From: Burkholderia sp. Ax-1719
Lineage (GTDB): Bacteria > Pseudomonadota > Gammaproteobacteria > Burkholderiales > Burkholderiaceae
Direction: 5' to 3'
Assembly (NCBI RefSeq): GCF_011753055.1
Contig: NZ_VWWJ01000007.1
Span: 248,001-312,000 of the forward strand
Length of the DNA: 64,000 nucleotides
Under the pieces are notes generated by a model. That model saw only the letters and a list, made by a program, of their open reading frames with translations. It ran no database searches and was not told the DNA's origin. The position numbers and the translations under genes were made by a program. Positions 32,942-42,558 of this stretch are shown here, piece after piece (positions within the stretch are counted from its first letter, which is position 1; each line of letters begins with the position of its first letter).

Positions 32942-34864
32942 TTGCACGATTCCTTTCCTCCCATGCCGGCGCTGGCCGACCGGCAACACGCAGCTCAACT
33001 GATACGCGAGCGGCTGCGCTCGGACAGCCTCTTTCCGCAGGGCTGGCTGCGCATGGAGATCGACGCATCGTGGCGGCGTAGCCTCGCTCATGGCGTACGT
33101 TGTCACGACGACGCGCTGCTCAATCTGCATGAGTTTCTCGACCTCGGCGAATTGCGCGATGCCAACCGCATGCTGCTCGACGCCGCCGCGCCCGAACTCG
33201 AATTCCTCGCCCAGCGTTGTGGTCAGCAAGGCATCGTGATTCTCGCCAATGCGGACGCCACGATTCTTTCCGTCGAAGGCAATGCGGGCGCGCTCGCTGA
33301 ACTGGGCATCGGCGATGTCTCGCCGGGCGCGACGTGGACCGAAGCCCTGCGCGGCACCAATGCGCTGGGCACTGCGCTCGTGGAAGGACGCCCGGTTGCG
33401 ATCGACAGCGGCGAACATTTTCTGGGTCGCCTCGCACGCTTCTCCTGCCGTTCGCTGCCGATCGCCGATCCGCACGGCAAAACGATCGGCGTGCTCGACC
33501 TTACGCGCGACGGTCAACTGCCGCTCGCGCAGGACACGTTGTCGATGCTGGTGGGGGCAGCGGCCAGTCATATCGAAGCGCGCCTGTTCGAAGCGTTTTA
33601 TCCCGAACACTTCGTGATCGCGTTTCATCCGCATCGCGCTTACCTCGACTCGACCTGGTGCGGCGTGCTCGCCATGCGTGAGGACGGCGCAATCCTCGCG
33701 GCCAGCGCGCAGGCCTGTGAGCTGCTGGGCTTCCCGCGTGCGGATCTCATCGGCCGTCAATGCGAAAGTCTGCGCGGCATGAGCTTCGCGGCGAGCGTTT
33801 CACAAACTCATACGCTCGACATTCCAGGCGTGGCGCGCGATCTCGCGCTGCGCGTGTTACGCGCGCCACGGCGCGCGACTTCGAATATCGGCTGTGGTGC
33901 CGCGCGTTATTCCGAAGCTCGCCCCGATGCGCGCGAAGCGGGTCTAGTCAAGATCGCTGGCCGTCAAAGCCGCTTGCTGCGCGCTTTGCAAATGGCGCGG
34001 CGAGGTCTGGACAACGCGCTGCCTGTGCTCGTACAAGGTGAAACGGGCACCGGCAAGGAAGTCGTCGCGCGTGCACTGCACGATGCAAGCGAACGCGCGG
34101 GCAAGCCATTTATCGCCGTGAATTGCGCCTCGATTCCCGAAGGCCTGATCGAATCCGAGCTGTTCGGCTATCGCGACGGTGCGTTCACGGGCGCACGCAA
34201 AGGCGGCATGCTCGGCCGTCTCATGCAGGCACACGGCGGTACGCTCTTTCTCGACGAAATTGGCGATATGCCGCTGGCGCTGCAGGCGCGTTTGCTGCGC
34301 GTGCTACAGGAACGCAAGGTCGCGCCGCTCGGCGCGGGCGAAGAGCAAACGATTGACATCGCCGTGATCTGCGCCACGCACCGCAGCCTCTTGACGATGG
34401 TGCGCGAAAAGAGCTTCCGCGAAGACCTTTTCTATCGCATCAATGGCGTGAGCGTGACCTTGCCGGCTCTGCGCGAACGCGACGATATCGATCTGATCGT
34501 CGCGTCGCTGCTGGAGCGTTTGAATGCACAGGACGTGCGGGTTAGCGATGAGTTATCCAAAGTATTTCGCACGCATTCGTGGCCAGGCAATATCCGCCAG
34601 CTGGAAATGGTGTTGCGCACCGCGCTTGCCGTGCGCGCCGACAACGAACAGGAGATCGGTCTCGATCATCTATGTGACGGCTTTATCGATGGCGCGTGCC
34701 CCGCTGCTGTACATCCAGCCGGACGCGGCCTGATCCGCAAGCACGAAGACGAACTGATCCGCGAGAGCCTTGCGCGCCACGACGGCAATGTCGCGGCGGC
34801 GGCGCTGTCGCTCGGCATCAGCCGCGCCACGCTCTATCGCAAGCTCAAACGGCTGCGCCCCTGA
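32942..34864 (+). CDS. Sigma-54-dependent activator with GAF sensor (AcoR-like), regulator of the amine dehydrogenase locus
   Basis: A 640-residue enhancer-binding protein. The N-terminal half resembles the GAF/sensor domain of AcoR-type regulators (SPGATWTEALRGTNALGTAL). The AAA+ domain has the Walker A GETGTGKE from Gly366 and the sigma-54 contact loop GAFTGA (413-418). The C-terminus is a Fis-type helix-turn-helix (NVAAAALSLGISRATLYRKLKRL). TTG 32942 is the likely start, with AGGGGG upstream. It is 13 bp before qhpF. Its probable targets are the two -24/-12 promoters at 30452 and 30778. The inducer is probably an amine or aldehyde. Confidence 0.88.
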   Translation: MHDSFPPMPALADRQHAAQLIRERLRSDSLFPQGWLRMEIDASWRRSLAHGVRCHDDALLNLHEFLDLGELRDANRMLLDAAAPELEFLAQRCGQQGIVILANADATILSVEGNAGALAELGIGDVSPGATWTEALRGTNALGTALVEGRPVAIDSGEHFLGRLARFSCRSLPIADPHGKTIGVLDLTRDGQLPLAQDTLSMLVGAAASHIEARLFEAFYPEHFVIAFHPHRAYLDSTWCGVLAMREDGAILAASAQACELLGFPRADLIGRQCESLRGMSFAASVSQTHTLDIPGVARDLALRVLRAPRRATSNIGCGAARYSEARPDAREAGLVKIAGRQSRLLRALQMARRGLDNALPVLVQGETGTGKEVVARALHDASERAGKPFIAVNCASIPEGLIESELFGYRDGAFTGARKGGMLGRLMQAHGGTLFLDEIGDMPLALQARLLRVLQERKVAPLGAGEEQTIDIAVICATHRSLLTMVREKSFREDLFYRINGVSVTLPALRERDDIDLIVASLLERLNAQDVRVSDELSKVFRTHSWPGNIRQLEMVLRTALAVRADNEQEIGLDHLCDGFIDGACPAAVHPAGRGLIRKHEDELIRESLARHDGNVAAAALSLGISRATLYRKLKRLRP

Positions 34865-34877
34865 ATCTCCTGCACCT

Positions 34878-36608
34878 ATGCTGAACCTGCTGCTCCGCCT
34901 GGCGAAAACCGACGACCGCGCGCGCCTCGAAGCGTCGATGGCCTGGCTTTACGGCTTCGTGCGGCCCCATCGGCTGGCGATTGCGGGACTGCTGGGGCTC
35001 TCGGTCTGCGCATCGCTGCTCGTGCTGGTACAGCCCTGGATCACCAAGGACATGATCGATCGCGGGCTGGTAGGGCGAGATTTTTCGATGCTGTTCGTGC
35101 TCGCCGTGGCGATGATCGTTGCTGGACTAGTGGGCACTGTGCTCGGCGGCGTGAACCGATATCTGCATACGCGTCTTTCGGGCCGCGTGCTGTTTGCGCT
35201 GCGTAGCGCCGTCTACGCGCATCTGCAAAAGCTGCCGCCTTCGTTCTACGGACGGCGGCGCATTGGCGATCTGCTCTCGCGTCTGGATGGCGACGTGGCC
35301 GAAATCCAGCGCTTCGCTTTGGATGCGCTCTTTTCTGCCGTATCGAGCGTGATCGGTTTGCTTGGTTCCGTGGCGCTGCTGCTCACGCTGTCGGTCAAGC
35401 TTGCGATGCTGGTTGCAGTGCTGATTCCCTTCGAAGCGCTCTGGCTGCGCTGGATGCGCCGCAAGGTCGAGCGCGACGCGCGCGGCCTGCGTGAAAGCGC
35501 CGCCGATCTCTCCTCGTTTCTGGTCGAAACCCTGCCCGCGATGAAGTTCATCCAGGCAAGCGGCCAGCAGCACGCCGAACGCCTGCGGCTCGAACGCTTT
35601 GGCGACCGCTATATGGACCGCCTGCTCAAGCTGCAGGTGACGGAATTTTTTACGCAGTCGGTGCCGGGCCTGTTCACATCGATCTCGCGCGCCAGCGCTT
35701 TTCTGGTTGGCGGCTATTGGGTCGTGCAAGGTACGTGGCAACTGGGTGCGCTGATTGCGTTCACGACCTATCTCGGCATGGCTGTCGGTCCGGTGAAAAG
35801 CCTGCTGGGCCTCTATGTCGCGCTCCAGCGCATGACCGTCAGCCTCACGCGCGTGGTCGAGCTTCAGCACGAACCCGTTATCGTTCAGGAAGCCGAAACA
35901 CCTGTCGACGCATCCAATGACAGCACCCTCGTTTTCGACGACGTCTGGTTCTCGCACGACGAGCGCGCGCATGGCGTACTGCGCGGCGCGAGCGCGGTCT
36001 TGCCCGCAGGCAGCAAGATTGCGCTTGCGGGTGCGTCGGGCGCAGGCAAATCCACGCTGATCGATCTCGTGCAGCGCTTCTACGATCCGCAGCATGGCGC
36101 ACTCATGCTAGGCGGCGTCGATCTGCGCGATCTGCCGCTGGACGACCTGCGCCGTCGCGTGGCCGTGGTGAGCCAGGACATCGTGCTGTTTCGCGGCAGT
36201 CTCGCCGATAACGTGCGCTATAGCGCGCCGCACGCCAGCCGCGAGCAGATCGCGCTGGCCGTGCACGCCGCGCAGCTCGATTCGCTGGTGGCAACGCTGC
36301 CCGAAGGCCTCGACAGCCAGATTGGCGAGCGCGGCCAGCAGCTTTCTGGTGGACAGAAGCAACGCATCGCCATCGCGCGGGCGCTGTTGCAGGAACCGTC
36401 GATTCTGGTGCTCGACGAAGCCACGTCCGCGGTGGACGAAGCAACCGAGCGTGAGGTAATCGCGCAGATCGACACGCTGTTTGCCACACGCACGCGCATT
36501 CTCATCAGCCATCGGGCGAGCACGCTCGCACACGCCGATCTGCATTTCGATCTGATCGATGGCCGGCTGGTGATGCGCGAATCGCAGGGAGCCGCGCATG
36601 AACACTGA
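34878..36608 (+). CDS. qhpF: QhpF, ABC transporter exporting the gamma subunit
   Basis: A 576-residue half-transporter: six membrane segments (residues ~30-310) and an ATPase domain with Walker A GASGAGKST, signature LSGGQKQR and Walker B ILVLDEATS. In QHNDH loci this transporter moves the cross-linked gamma subunit to the periplasm. ATG 34878 gives the full membrane domain; frames further upstream overlap the regulator gene. It overlaps qhpE by 11 bp. Confidence 0.9.
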   Translation: MLNLLLRLAKTDDRARLEASMAWLYGFVRPHRLAIAGLLGLSVCASLLVLVQPWITKDMIDRGLVGRDFSMLFVLAVAMIVAGLVGTVLGGVNRYLHTRLSGRVLFALRSAVYAHLQKLPPSFYGRRRIGDLLSRLDGDVAEIQRFALDALFSAVSSVIGLLGSVALLLTLSVKLAMLVAVLIPFEALWLRWMRRKVERDARGLRESAADLSSFLVETLPAMKFIQASGQQHAERLRLERFGDRYMDRLLKLQVTEFFTQSVPGLFTSISRASAFLVGGYWVVQGTWQLGALIAFTTYLGMAVGPVKSLLGLYVALQRMTVSLTRVVELQHEPVIVQEAETPVDASNDSTLVFDDVWFSHDERAHGVLRGASAVLPAGSKIALAGASGAGKSTLIDLVQRFYDPQHGALMLGGVDLRDLPLDDLRRRVAVVSQDIVLFRGSLADNVRYSAPHASREQIALAVHAAQLDSLVATLPEGLDSQIGERGQQLSGGQKQRIAIARALLQEPSILVLDEATSAVDEATEREVIAQIDTLFATRTRILISHRASTLAHADLHFDLIDGRLVMRESQGAAHEH

Positions 36609-37281
36609 ATTTCGCGTGGGTGTCGTCGATAGCGGCTATCGCGCCGATCAGGCCGCGCGCGTGCATGCGGCCACAGCTTTCGTGCTTGACGACGATATGC
36701 AGGTGCATCGGCATGATGCGATCACGGACCGGCTTGGACACGGCAGCGCCGTGCTTGAGCGCATTGCAGCCGGCGCACCCGAGGCGCGCTTCTGCGTTGC
36801 GCAAGTCTTTCGCGAGCGCGCAACCACGACGCCGTTGCAGATCGCCGAGGCCATTCGCTGGCTCGTCGCGCAGAAGGTCCGCGTCATCAATCTCAGCCTG
36901 GGCGTGCGCGCCGATCGCACGGCCCTGCGCGAGGCCTGCGCATTCGCGGTCGATGCGGGCGTGGTGATCTGCGCAGCGAGTCCCGCGCAAGGCGCGCCCG
37001 TGTTTCCATCGGGCTATCCCGACGTCGTGCGCGTGACCGGCGACGCGCGCTGCAATGCGACGCAATGGTCGTGGCTCGATAGCGCACAGGCCGAATTCGG
37101 CGCGCTGGTGCGTGGACAGGCAAGCACGCAGGCGGGCGCAAGCATCGCCACAGCAGCCTTGAGCGGACACGCCGCCGCGTGGCTCATGCGCCATCCGGAC
37201 GCCGACCGCGACGCCCTGCTCGACTGGCTGCGCACGCACGCGGCCTTTATCGGCGTCGAAAGACGCACGCACGCATCATGA
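36598..37281 (+). CDS. qhpE: QhpE, subtilisin-like leader peptidase
   Basis: A 227-residue minimal subtilase. The triad is Asp11 (GVVDSGY), His48 (LGHGSAV) and Ser182 (QAGASIATAALSG). It lacks a signal peptide and prodomain, so it acts in the cytoplasm, where it removes the 28-residue leader of the QhpC precursor. It overlaps qhpF by 11 bp and qhpG by 4 bp (ATGA). Confidence 0.9.
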   Translation: MNTEFRVGVVDSGYRADQAARVHAATAFVLDDDMQVHRHDAITDRLGHGSAVLERIAAGAPEARFCVAQVFRERATTTPLQIAEAIRWLVAQKVRVINLSLGVRADRTALREACAFAVDAGVVICAASPAQGAPVFPSGYPDVVRVTGDARCNATQWSWLDSAQAEFGALVRGQASTQAGASIATAALSGHAAAWLMRHPDADRDALLDWLRTHAAFIGVERRTHAS

Positions 37282-38594
37282 GCGCGCCGCGCATCGTCGT
37301 CCTTGGCGCAGGCCCGGCGGGCGCGGCTGTTGCGCGTGCGCTCGCGGGTCTGGGCTACGCCGTTCAGGTGGTGAGCGACTGGCGGCGCTTCGACGCCGTA
37401 GAAGGCATGTCGCCGCGCGTGATCGAAGGTTTGCGTCACGCGGGCCTGCATCGCGCCGCCAATGCGGTCGCGGGGCCGAGCGCCCGCACCACGCTCTGGA
37501 ATGGCGTGATGCAAACGCTCAATGCGGAATATCTCGTCGACCGACGGGTGTTCGACGCCGCGCTGCGCGAGGATTTGCGTCACGCTGATGTCGAGGTGAT
37601 CGAAGCCACTGTGCGCAGCGTGCAGACCGCGCCATCCGGCCACGATCTCATGATCGAAACCTGCGACGGGCCGTTGTCACTGCGCGCGGATTTTCTCGTC
37701 GAAGCCCGTGGCCGCGTGGCGCCCCTCATGCGCGACGCCACACGCGGCCCGCAAACCTTAAGCCTCCTGAACATCTGGCAAGGCGAGCGCGGCGCGGCAG
37801 CCAGCGCCGTGGAAAGCCTGCAGGATGGCTGGGCGTGGATGGCGCGCCTGCCTGACGGCCGCTGCTACTGGCAAATGACGCTGGACGTCGCGAGCGCCGA
37901 ACTCCCGCAGCGCGACGAACTCCTGAGCTTCTGCGCCCGCATGCGCCAGGCGCCGCTCGCGAGCAACTTCTTCGCGCGCGACGCCGAAACGGACATGCGC
38001 CTGCACGCGCGCAGCAGCACGCCCACGCTGTGCGGACGCACGGGCGCGCGCAACTGGCTGCGCGTGGGCGACGCAGCCATGGCCGTCGATCCGCTCTCGG
38101 GCAATGGCATCTTCCAGTCGCTTTCGTCGGCGCTCCAGGCACCGGCCGTGATTCATACGCTGCTCAGTTGCCCCGAACGCGCGACGCTCGCGCTGCGCTT
38201 TCACCAGCAGCGTATCGAGCAGCTTTTCAAGCGCTTCGCGCGCACCGGGCGCGACTTCTACGCGCTCGAACAACGCTGGGCCGCGCGACCGTTCTGGGAA
38301 GCGCGCCGACTCTGGCCCGACGATGCGCCGTTGCACGTCCGCGCCGATTTCAGCCAGCTCAATATCGAACGCGCCCCCGTGATCGACGGCAATCTGATCG
38401 CCGAAGCCGATGTGGTGGTGAGCCCGGATCAGCCGCTTGGCGTCTGGCACCTGCAGGGCGTGCCGCTTGCGCCGATTGTCGAGGCCCTGCGCAAGCAGCC
38501 CGCCGAACAGGTGCTGCGCGCGCTCGATGCGGATCAGGCGCGGCTCGTTCGTCACTGGCTCGACGCGCACGGTTATTCGCCGGCGCAGGCCTGA
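37278..38594 (+). CDS. qhpG: QhpG, flavin-dependent monooxygenase for CTQ formation
   Basis: A 438-residue FAD-dependent protein of the tryptophan-halogenase/monooxygenase type: GAGPAGAAVARALAGLG near residues 8-24 is the Rossmann motif, and GDAAMAVDPLSGNGIFQSL is the second FAD motif. QhpG hydroxylates the gamma-subunit Trp43 on the way to cysteine tryptophylquinone. ATG 37278 overlaps the qhpE stop. Last gene of the qhp set. Confidence 0.9.
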   Translation: MSAPRIVVLGAGPAGAAVARALAGLGYAVQVVSDWRRFDAVEGMSPRVIEGLRHAGLHRAANAVAGPSARTTLWNGVMQTLNAEYLVDRRVFDAALREDLRHADVEVIEATVRSVQTAPSGHDLMIETCDGPLSLRADFLVEARGRVAPLMRDATRGPQTLSLLNIWQGERGAAASAVESLQDGWAWMARLPDGRCYWQMTLDVASAELPQRDELLSFCARMRQAPLASNFFARDAETDMRLHARSSTPTLCGRTGARNWLRVGDAAMAVDPLSGNGIFQSLSSALQAPAVIHTLLSCPERATLALRFHQQRIEQLFKRFARTGRDFYALEQRWAARPFWEARRLWPDDAPLHVRADFSQLNIERAPVIDGNLIAEADVVVSPDQPLGVWHLQGVPLAPIVEALRKQPAEQVLRALDADQARLVRHWLDAHGYSPAQA

Positions 38595-38873
38595 CGCTGC
38601 TGAAAAACGCTCATCCGGAAACGTAGCGTCATCACGTTTTCATACATTCCGCCGCCTCACCGTTGCATCGGACAGCTTCGCATCATCGCTTCGCGTTCCT
38701 CCCTATACTCGGTCGCGTGTTCGAGGTGCCGCGCGCGGCGCGTCGCTCACGATCCATTCCGTTTTGCCTCACCCACCGGATGCCACATCCCAGGCGGCAC
38801 GCCCGCCGCGTGCGCACCGTGACATCCGTCCCCCTGCGTGATTCCCCTTCAGCCCCAACCAGGAGCGCTTCAG

Positions 38874-39698
38874 ATGAGCACGTTCACCACCCGCGATGGC
38901 ACGTCGATCTATTACAAGGATTGGGGCAGCGGCCGCCCCGTTGTCTTCAGCCACGGCTGGCCCCTGTCCGCCGACGCCTGGGATGCGCAGATGCTCTTTC
39001 TGCTGCAGAAAGGCTTCCGCGTGATCGCGCACGACCGACGCGGCCACGGCCGCTCGGAGCAACCGGCCAAGGGCAACGACATGAACACCTGGGCCGACGA
39101 TCTGGCCGAACTGCTCGACAAGCTCGACGTCAAGGACGCCACGCTGGTCGGCCACTCGACGGGCGGCGGCGAAGTCGCGCGCTATATCGGCCGCCACGGC
39201 ACGAAACGCGTGTCGGGCGCGGTGCTGATCGGCGCGGTGCCGCCCATCATGATCAAGAGCGAGCAGAACCCCGGCGGCCTGCCGAAGGAAGTGTTCGACA
39301 ACATCCGCAAGGGTGTGGTGGATAACCGCTCGCAATTCTTCAAGGATCTGGCCGTGCCGTTCTACGGCTTCAACCGCAGCGGCGCGCAGGTTTCGCAGGG
39401 CACGATCGACTCGTTCTGGCAGCAGGGCATGTGGGGCGGCGTACTCGCGCTGTACGAGTGCGTGCACGAGTTCTCGGAAGTCGATTACACCGAAGACCTC
39501 AAGAAGTTCGACGTGCCCACGCTGATCCTGCACGGCGACGACGATCAGATCGTGCCGATCGACGATGCGGGCAAGCTCTCCGCGAAGATCGTCAAGAACG
39601 CCACGCTCAAGATTTATCCGGGCGCGCCGCACGGCATGTGCACGACCGAAGCCGACAAGGTCAATGCGGATCTTCTGGAGTTCCTGAACCGCAAGTAA
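38874..39698 (+). CDS. Alpha/beta hydrolase (non-heme chloroperoxidase/arylesterase type)
   Basis: A 274-residue alpha/beta hydrolase. Nucleophile GHSTGGGE, catalytic Asp in LHGDDDQIV and His in PHGMCTTEADKVN match the cofactor-free chloroperoxidase/arylesterase family, including the DRRGHGRS oxyanion region. AGGAGCG precedes ATG 38874. A terminator follows. It is monocistronic. In vivo substrate unknown; perhydrolase side activity is common in the family. Confidence 0.88.
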   Translation: MSTFTTRDGTSIYYKDWGSGRPVVFSHGWPLSADAWDAQMLFLLQKGFRVIAHDRRGHGRSEQPAKGNDMNTWADDLAELLDKLDVKDATLVGHSTGGGEVARYIGRHGTKRVSGAVLIGAVPPIMIKSEQNPGGLPKEVFDNIRKGVVDNRSQFFKDLAVPFYGFNRSGAQVSQGTIDSFWQQGMWGGVLALYECVHEFSEVDYTEDLKKFDVPTLILHGDDDQIVPIDDAGKLSAKIVKNATLKIYPGAPHGMCTTEADKVNADLLEFLNRK

Positions 39699-40201
39699 GA
39701 ACGCCCCCGCTCACCCTCGACCGGCCCCCGGCCGGTCAGTTTTGCGGATTCCCCGACGCGCCTGGTGGCACCCGATATCCCACTAAACCACCAGGAAATG
39801 CGAGCGCTCCCCGACCTCGAATCGCCCCTGCCCGGCAATAAATTCTTCTATAAGAGTGGCCGATTGCCCCGCGGTTGAGCAAGGGTCTTCACCAGCTTGA
39901 CAAACAATGAAGGGTACGAAACTTAAAACATCTGCCACGGGGCCAGATTGCTGGTTTCGACCTGAAAGCCTTTATGTAACAGGGCTTTGGCGCGATAACG
40001 TTTTCAGCGCGCAGCCGGGCAATCATGGCCAGCACGACGATTTTGCAGGCGAATGACGCCGCGCAACGCGATTCCACGATATGAAATACATGTCGATCTC
40101 CGCCCCGGCCTGGCGGAAATTGAGGCAAAATCCAGGTGTTTCGCCGACTGCGCGCAGCCGGTGGTGTTACCACCTCGTTTAACGATCCCGCCAAGAAGCC
40201 G
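39699..40201. other. Intergenic region before icd
   Basis: 503 bp with the hydrolase terminator (39719-39743) at its left end and the icd promoter and leader at its right. No gene or repeat is convincing between them. Confidence 0.6.
39719..39743 (+). terminator. Intrinsic terminator after the alpha/beta hydrolase gene
   Basis: A perfect 8-bp stem GACCGGCC/GGCCGGTC with a CCC loop, followed by AGTTTT. Confidence 0.75.
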
Positions 40202-42442
40202 ATGAGCACCCAACCCACCATCATCTACACCCTGACCGATGAAGCGCCGCTGCTTGCCACCAGCGCGTTTCTGCCGATCATCCGCACTTTCGCTGCGCCG
40301 GCCGGCGTGAACGTCGAGACCAGCGATATCTCCGTGGCGGGCCGCATTCTCGGTGAATTCCCCGAATTCCTGACCGAAGAACAACGCGTGCCGGACAACC
40401 TGGCTGAGCTGGGCCGTCTCACGCAGCTGCCGGAAACGAACATCATCAAGCTGCCGAACATCAGCGCATCGGTGCCGCAGCTCGTCGCCGCGATCAAGGA
40501 ACTCCAGGGCAAGGGCTACAAGATCCCCGATTTCCCGGAAGATCCGAAGACCGACGAAGAAAAGGCTATCCAGAAGCGCTATTCGAAGTGCCTGGGCTCG
40601 GCTGTGAACCCGGTCCTGCGTGAAGGCAACTCGGACCGCCGCGCGCCGCTGGCCGTCAAGAACTACGCGAAGAAGCACCCGCACAGCATGGGCGAGTGGA
40701 GCATGGCTTCGCGCACCCACGTCGCGCACATGAAGCACGGCGACTTCTACCACGGTGAAAAGTCGATCACGAACACCACGGACCGCGAAGTCCGCATGGA
40801 ACTCGTGACGAAGAGCGGCGAAACCATCGTCCTCAAGCCGAAGGTCAAGCTGCAAGCCGGCGAAATCGTCGACAGCATGTTCATGAGCAAGAAGGCCCTG
40901 CTGGCTTTCTACGAAGACCAGATGGAAGACGCGCGCAAGACCGGCGTCATGCTGTCGCTGCACGTCAAGGCGACCATGATGAAGGTTTCGCACCCGATCG
41001 TGTTCGGCCACGCCGTGCGCACGTTCTATAAGGACGCTTTCGCGAAGCACGCCAAGCTGTTCGAACAACTGGGCGTGAACGTCAACAACGGCCTCGTCGA
41101 TCTCTACACGAAGATCGAAACGCTGCCGGAATCGCAGCGCGAAGAAGTCATCCGCGACATGCACGCGTGCCACGAGCACCGTCCGGCGCTGGCGATGGTC
41201 GATTCGGCCAAGGGCATCTCGAACCTGCACGCACCGAACGACGTGATCGTCGACGCATCGATGCCGGCCATGATCCGCGCAGGCGGCAAGATGTGGGGCG
41301 CCGATGGCCGCCCGGCCGACACGAAGTGCCTGATTCCGGAAAGCACGTTCGCGCGCATCTACCAGGAAATCATCAACTTCTGCAAGACCAACGGCGCATT
41401 CGACCCGAAGACCATGGGCACGGTGCCGAACGTCGGCCTGATGGCGCAGAAGGCTGAAGAGTACGGTTCGCACGACAAGACCTACGAAATCCCGCAAGAC
41501 GGCACGGCCCGCATCGTTGACAACGCAACCAACGAAGTGCTGGACGCGCTCACGCAGGAAGTCGAGCAAGGCGACATCTGGCGTATGTGCCTCGTGAAGG
41601 ACGCGCCGATCCGCGACTGGGTCAAGCTCGCCGTCACGCGCGCAAAGAACTCGAACACGCCGGCCGTGTTCTGGCTCGACCCGTACCGTCCGCACGAAAA
41701 CGAAGTGATCAAGAAGGTTGAGGAATACCTGAAGGATTACGACACGAGCGGCCTGGACATCCAGATCATGTCGCAAGTGCGCGCGATGCGTTACACGCTC
41801 GAACGCGTGATCCGCGGTCTGGACACGATCTCGGTCACCGGCAACATCCTGCGCGACTACCTGACCGACCTGTTCCCGATCATGGAACTGGGCACGTCGG
41901 CGAAGATGCTGTCGATCGTTCCGCTGATGGCCGGCGGCGGCATGTACGAAACGGGCGCAGGCGGTTCGGCTCCGAAGCACGTGCAGCAACTGGTTCAGGA
42001 AGACCACCTGCGCTGGGATTCGCTGGGCGAATTCCTCGCGCTGGCTGTCTCGCTGGAAGACCTCGGCATCAAGACGAACAACGCGCGCGCCAAGCTGCTC
42101 GCGAAGACGCTCGACGCCGCCACCGGCAAGCTGCTCGACAACAACAAGGGCCCGTCGCCGAAGACCGGCGAGCTGGACAACCGCGGCAGCCAGTTCTATC
42201 TGTCGATGTACTGGGCGCAAGAGCTGGCCGCACAGAAGGACGACGCGGAACTCGCAGCGCACTTCGCGCCGCTCGCCAAGGCACTGGCCGAAAGCGAGCA
42301 GAAGATCGTTGGCGAACTGGCTGCGGTTCAGGGCAAGCCGGTCGACATCGGCGGCTACTACAAGCCGGACTTCGCGAAGCTGGCTGAAGTGATGCGCCCG
42401 AGCGCCACGTTCAACGCTGCGCTGGAAGCGGCTGCGAAGTAA
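40202..42442 (+). CDS. icd: Isocitrate dehydrogenase, NADP-dependent, monomeric type
   Basis: A 746-residue monomeric IDH (type II, as in Azotobacter and Corynebacterium), not the ~420-residue dimeric form. The N-terminal STQPTIIYTLTDEAPLLATSAFLPI and later blocks such as NGLVDLYTKIETLPESQRE, VDASMPAMIRAGGKMWG and YETGAGGSAPKHVQQL are characteristic. It converts isocitrate to 2-oxoglutarate in the TCA cycle. Codon use here is highly biased (AAG, GAA, CTG), as in strongly expressed housekeeping genes. ATG 40202 is preceded by a purine-rich AAGAAG. A strong terminator follows. Confidence 0.95.
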   Translation: MSTQPTIIYTLTDEAPLLATSAFLPIIRTFAAPAGVNVETSDISVAGRILGEFPEFLTEEQRVPDNLAELGRLTQLPETNIIKLPNISASVPQLVAAIKELQGKGYKIPDFPEDPKTDEEKAIQKRYSKCLGSAVNPVLREGNSDRRAPLAVKNYAKKHPHSMGEWSMASRTHVAHMKHGDFYHGEKSITNTTDREVRMELVTKSGETIVLKPKVKLQAGEIVDSMFMSKKALLAFYEDQMEDARKTGVMLSLHVKATMMKVSHPIVFGHAVRTFYKDAFAKHAKLFEQLGVNVNNGLVDLYTKIETLPESQREEVIRDMHACHEHRPALAMVDSAKGISNLHAPNDVIVDASMPAMIRAGGKMWGADGRPADTKCLIPESTFARIYQEIINFCKTNGAFDPKTMGTVPNVGLMAQKAEEYGSHDKTYEIPQDGTARIVDNATNEVLDALTQEVEQGDIWRMCLVKDAPIRDWVKLAVTRAKNSNTPAVFWLDPYRPHENEVIKKVEEYLKDYDTSGLDIQIMSQVRAMRYTLERVIRGLDTISVTGNILRDYLTDLFPIMELGTSAKMLSIVPLMAGGGMYETGAGGSAPKHVQQLVQEDHLRWDSLGEFLALAVSLEDLGIKTNNARAKLLAKTLDAATGKLLDNNKGPSPKTGELDNRGSQFYLSMYWAQELAAQKDDAELAAHFAPLAKALAESEQKIVGELAAVQGKPVDIGGYYKPDFAKLAEVMRPSATFNAALEAAAK

Positions 42443-42492
42443 GCGATGGAATCCGCCCCCGTGCGTTGCGCGGGGGACGTGCTCCACAAATG

Positions 42493-42525
42493 AATCGAGC
42501 CTCCCTTGGGAGGCTCGATTTTTTT
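42493..42525 (+). terminator. Intrinsic terminator of icd
   Basis: A perfect 13-bp stem from AATCGAGCCTCCC to GGGAGGCTCGATT with a TT loop, running into a seven-T tract. The AATC arm gives an A-run on the other strand, so it could also serve the convergent cytochrome gene. Confidence 0.92.
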
Positions 42526-42558
42526 ACGTCGATGTTTTATTGCGGCTTCAGTCGCGGA

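Noticed and set aside
40004..42487. An 827-codon frame on the minus strand opposite icd
   Set aside because: Arg/Val/His-rich antisense of a strongly biased gene; the + strand encodes a full-length monomeric IDH.
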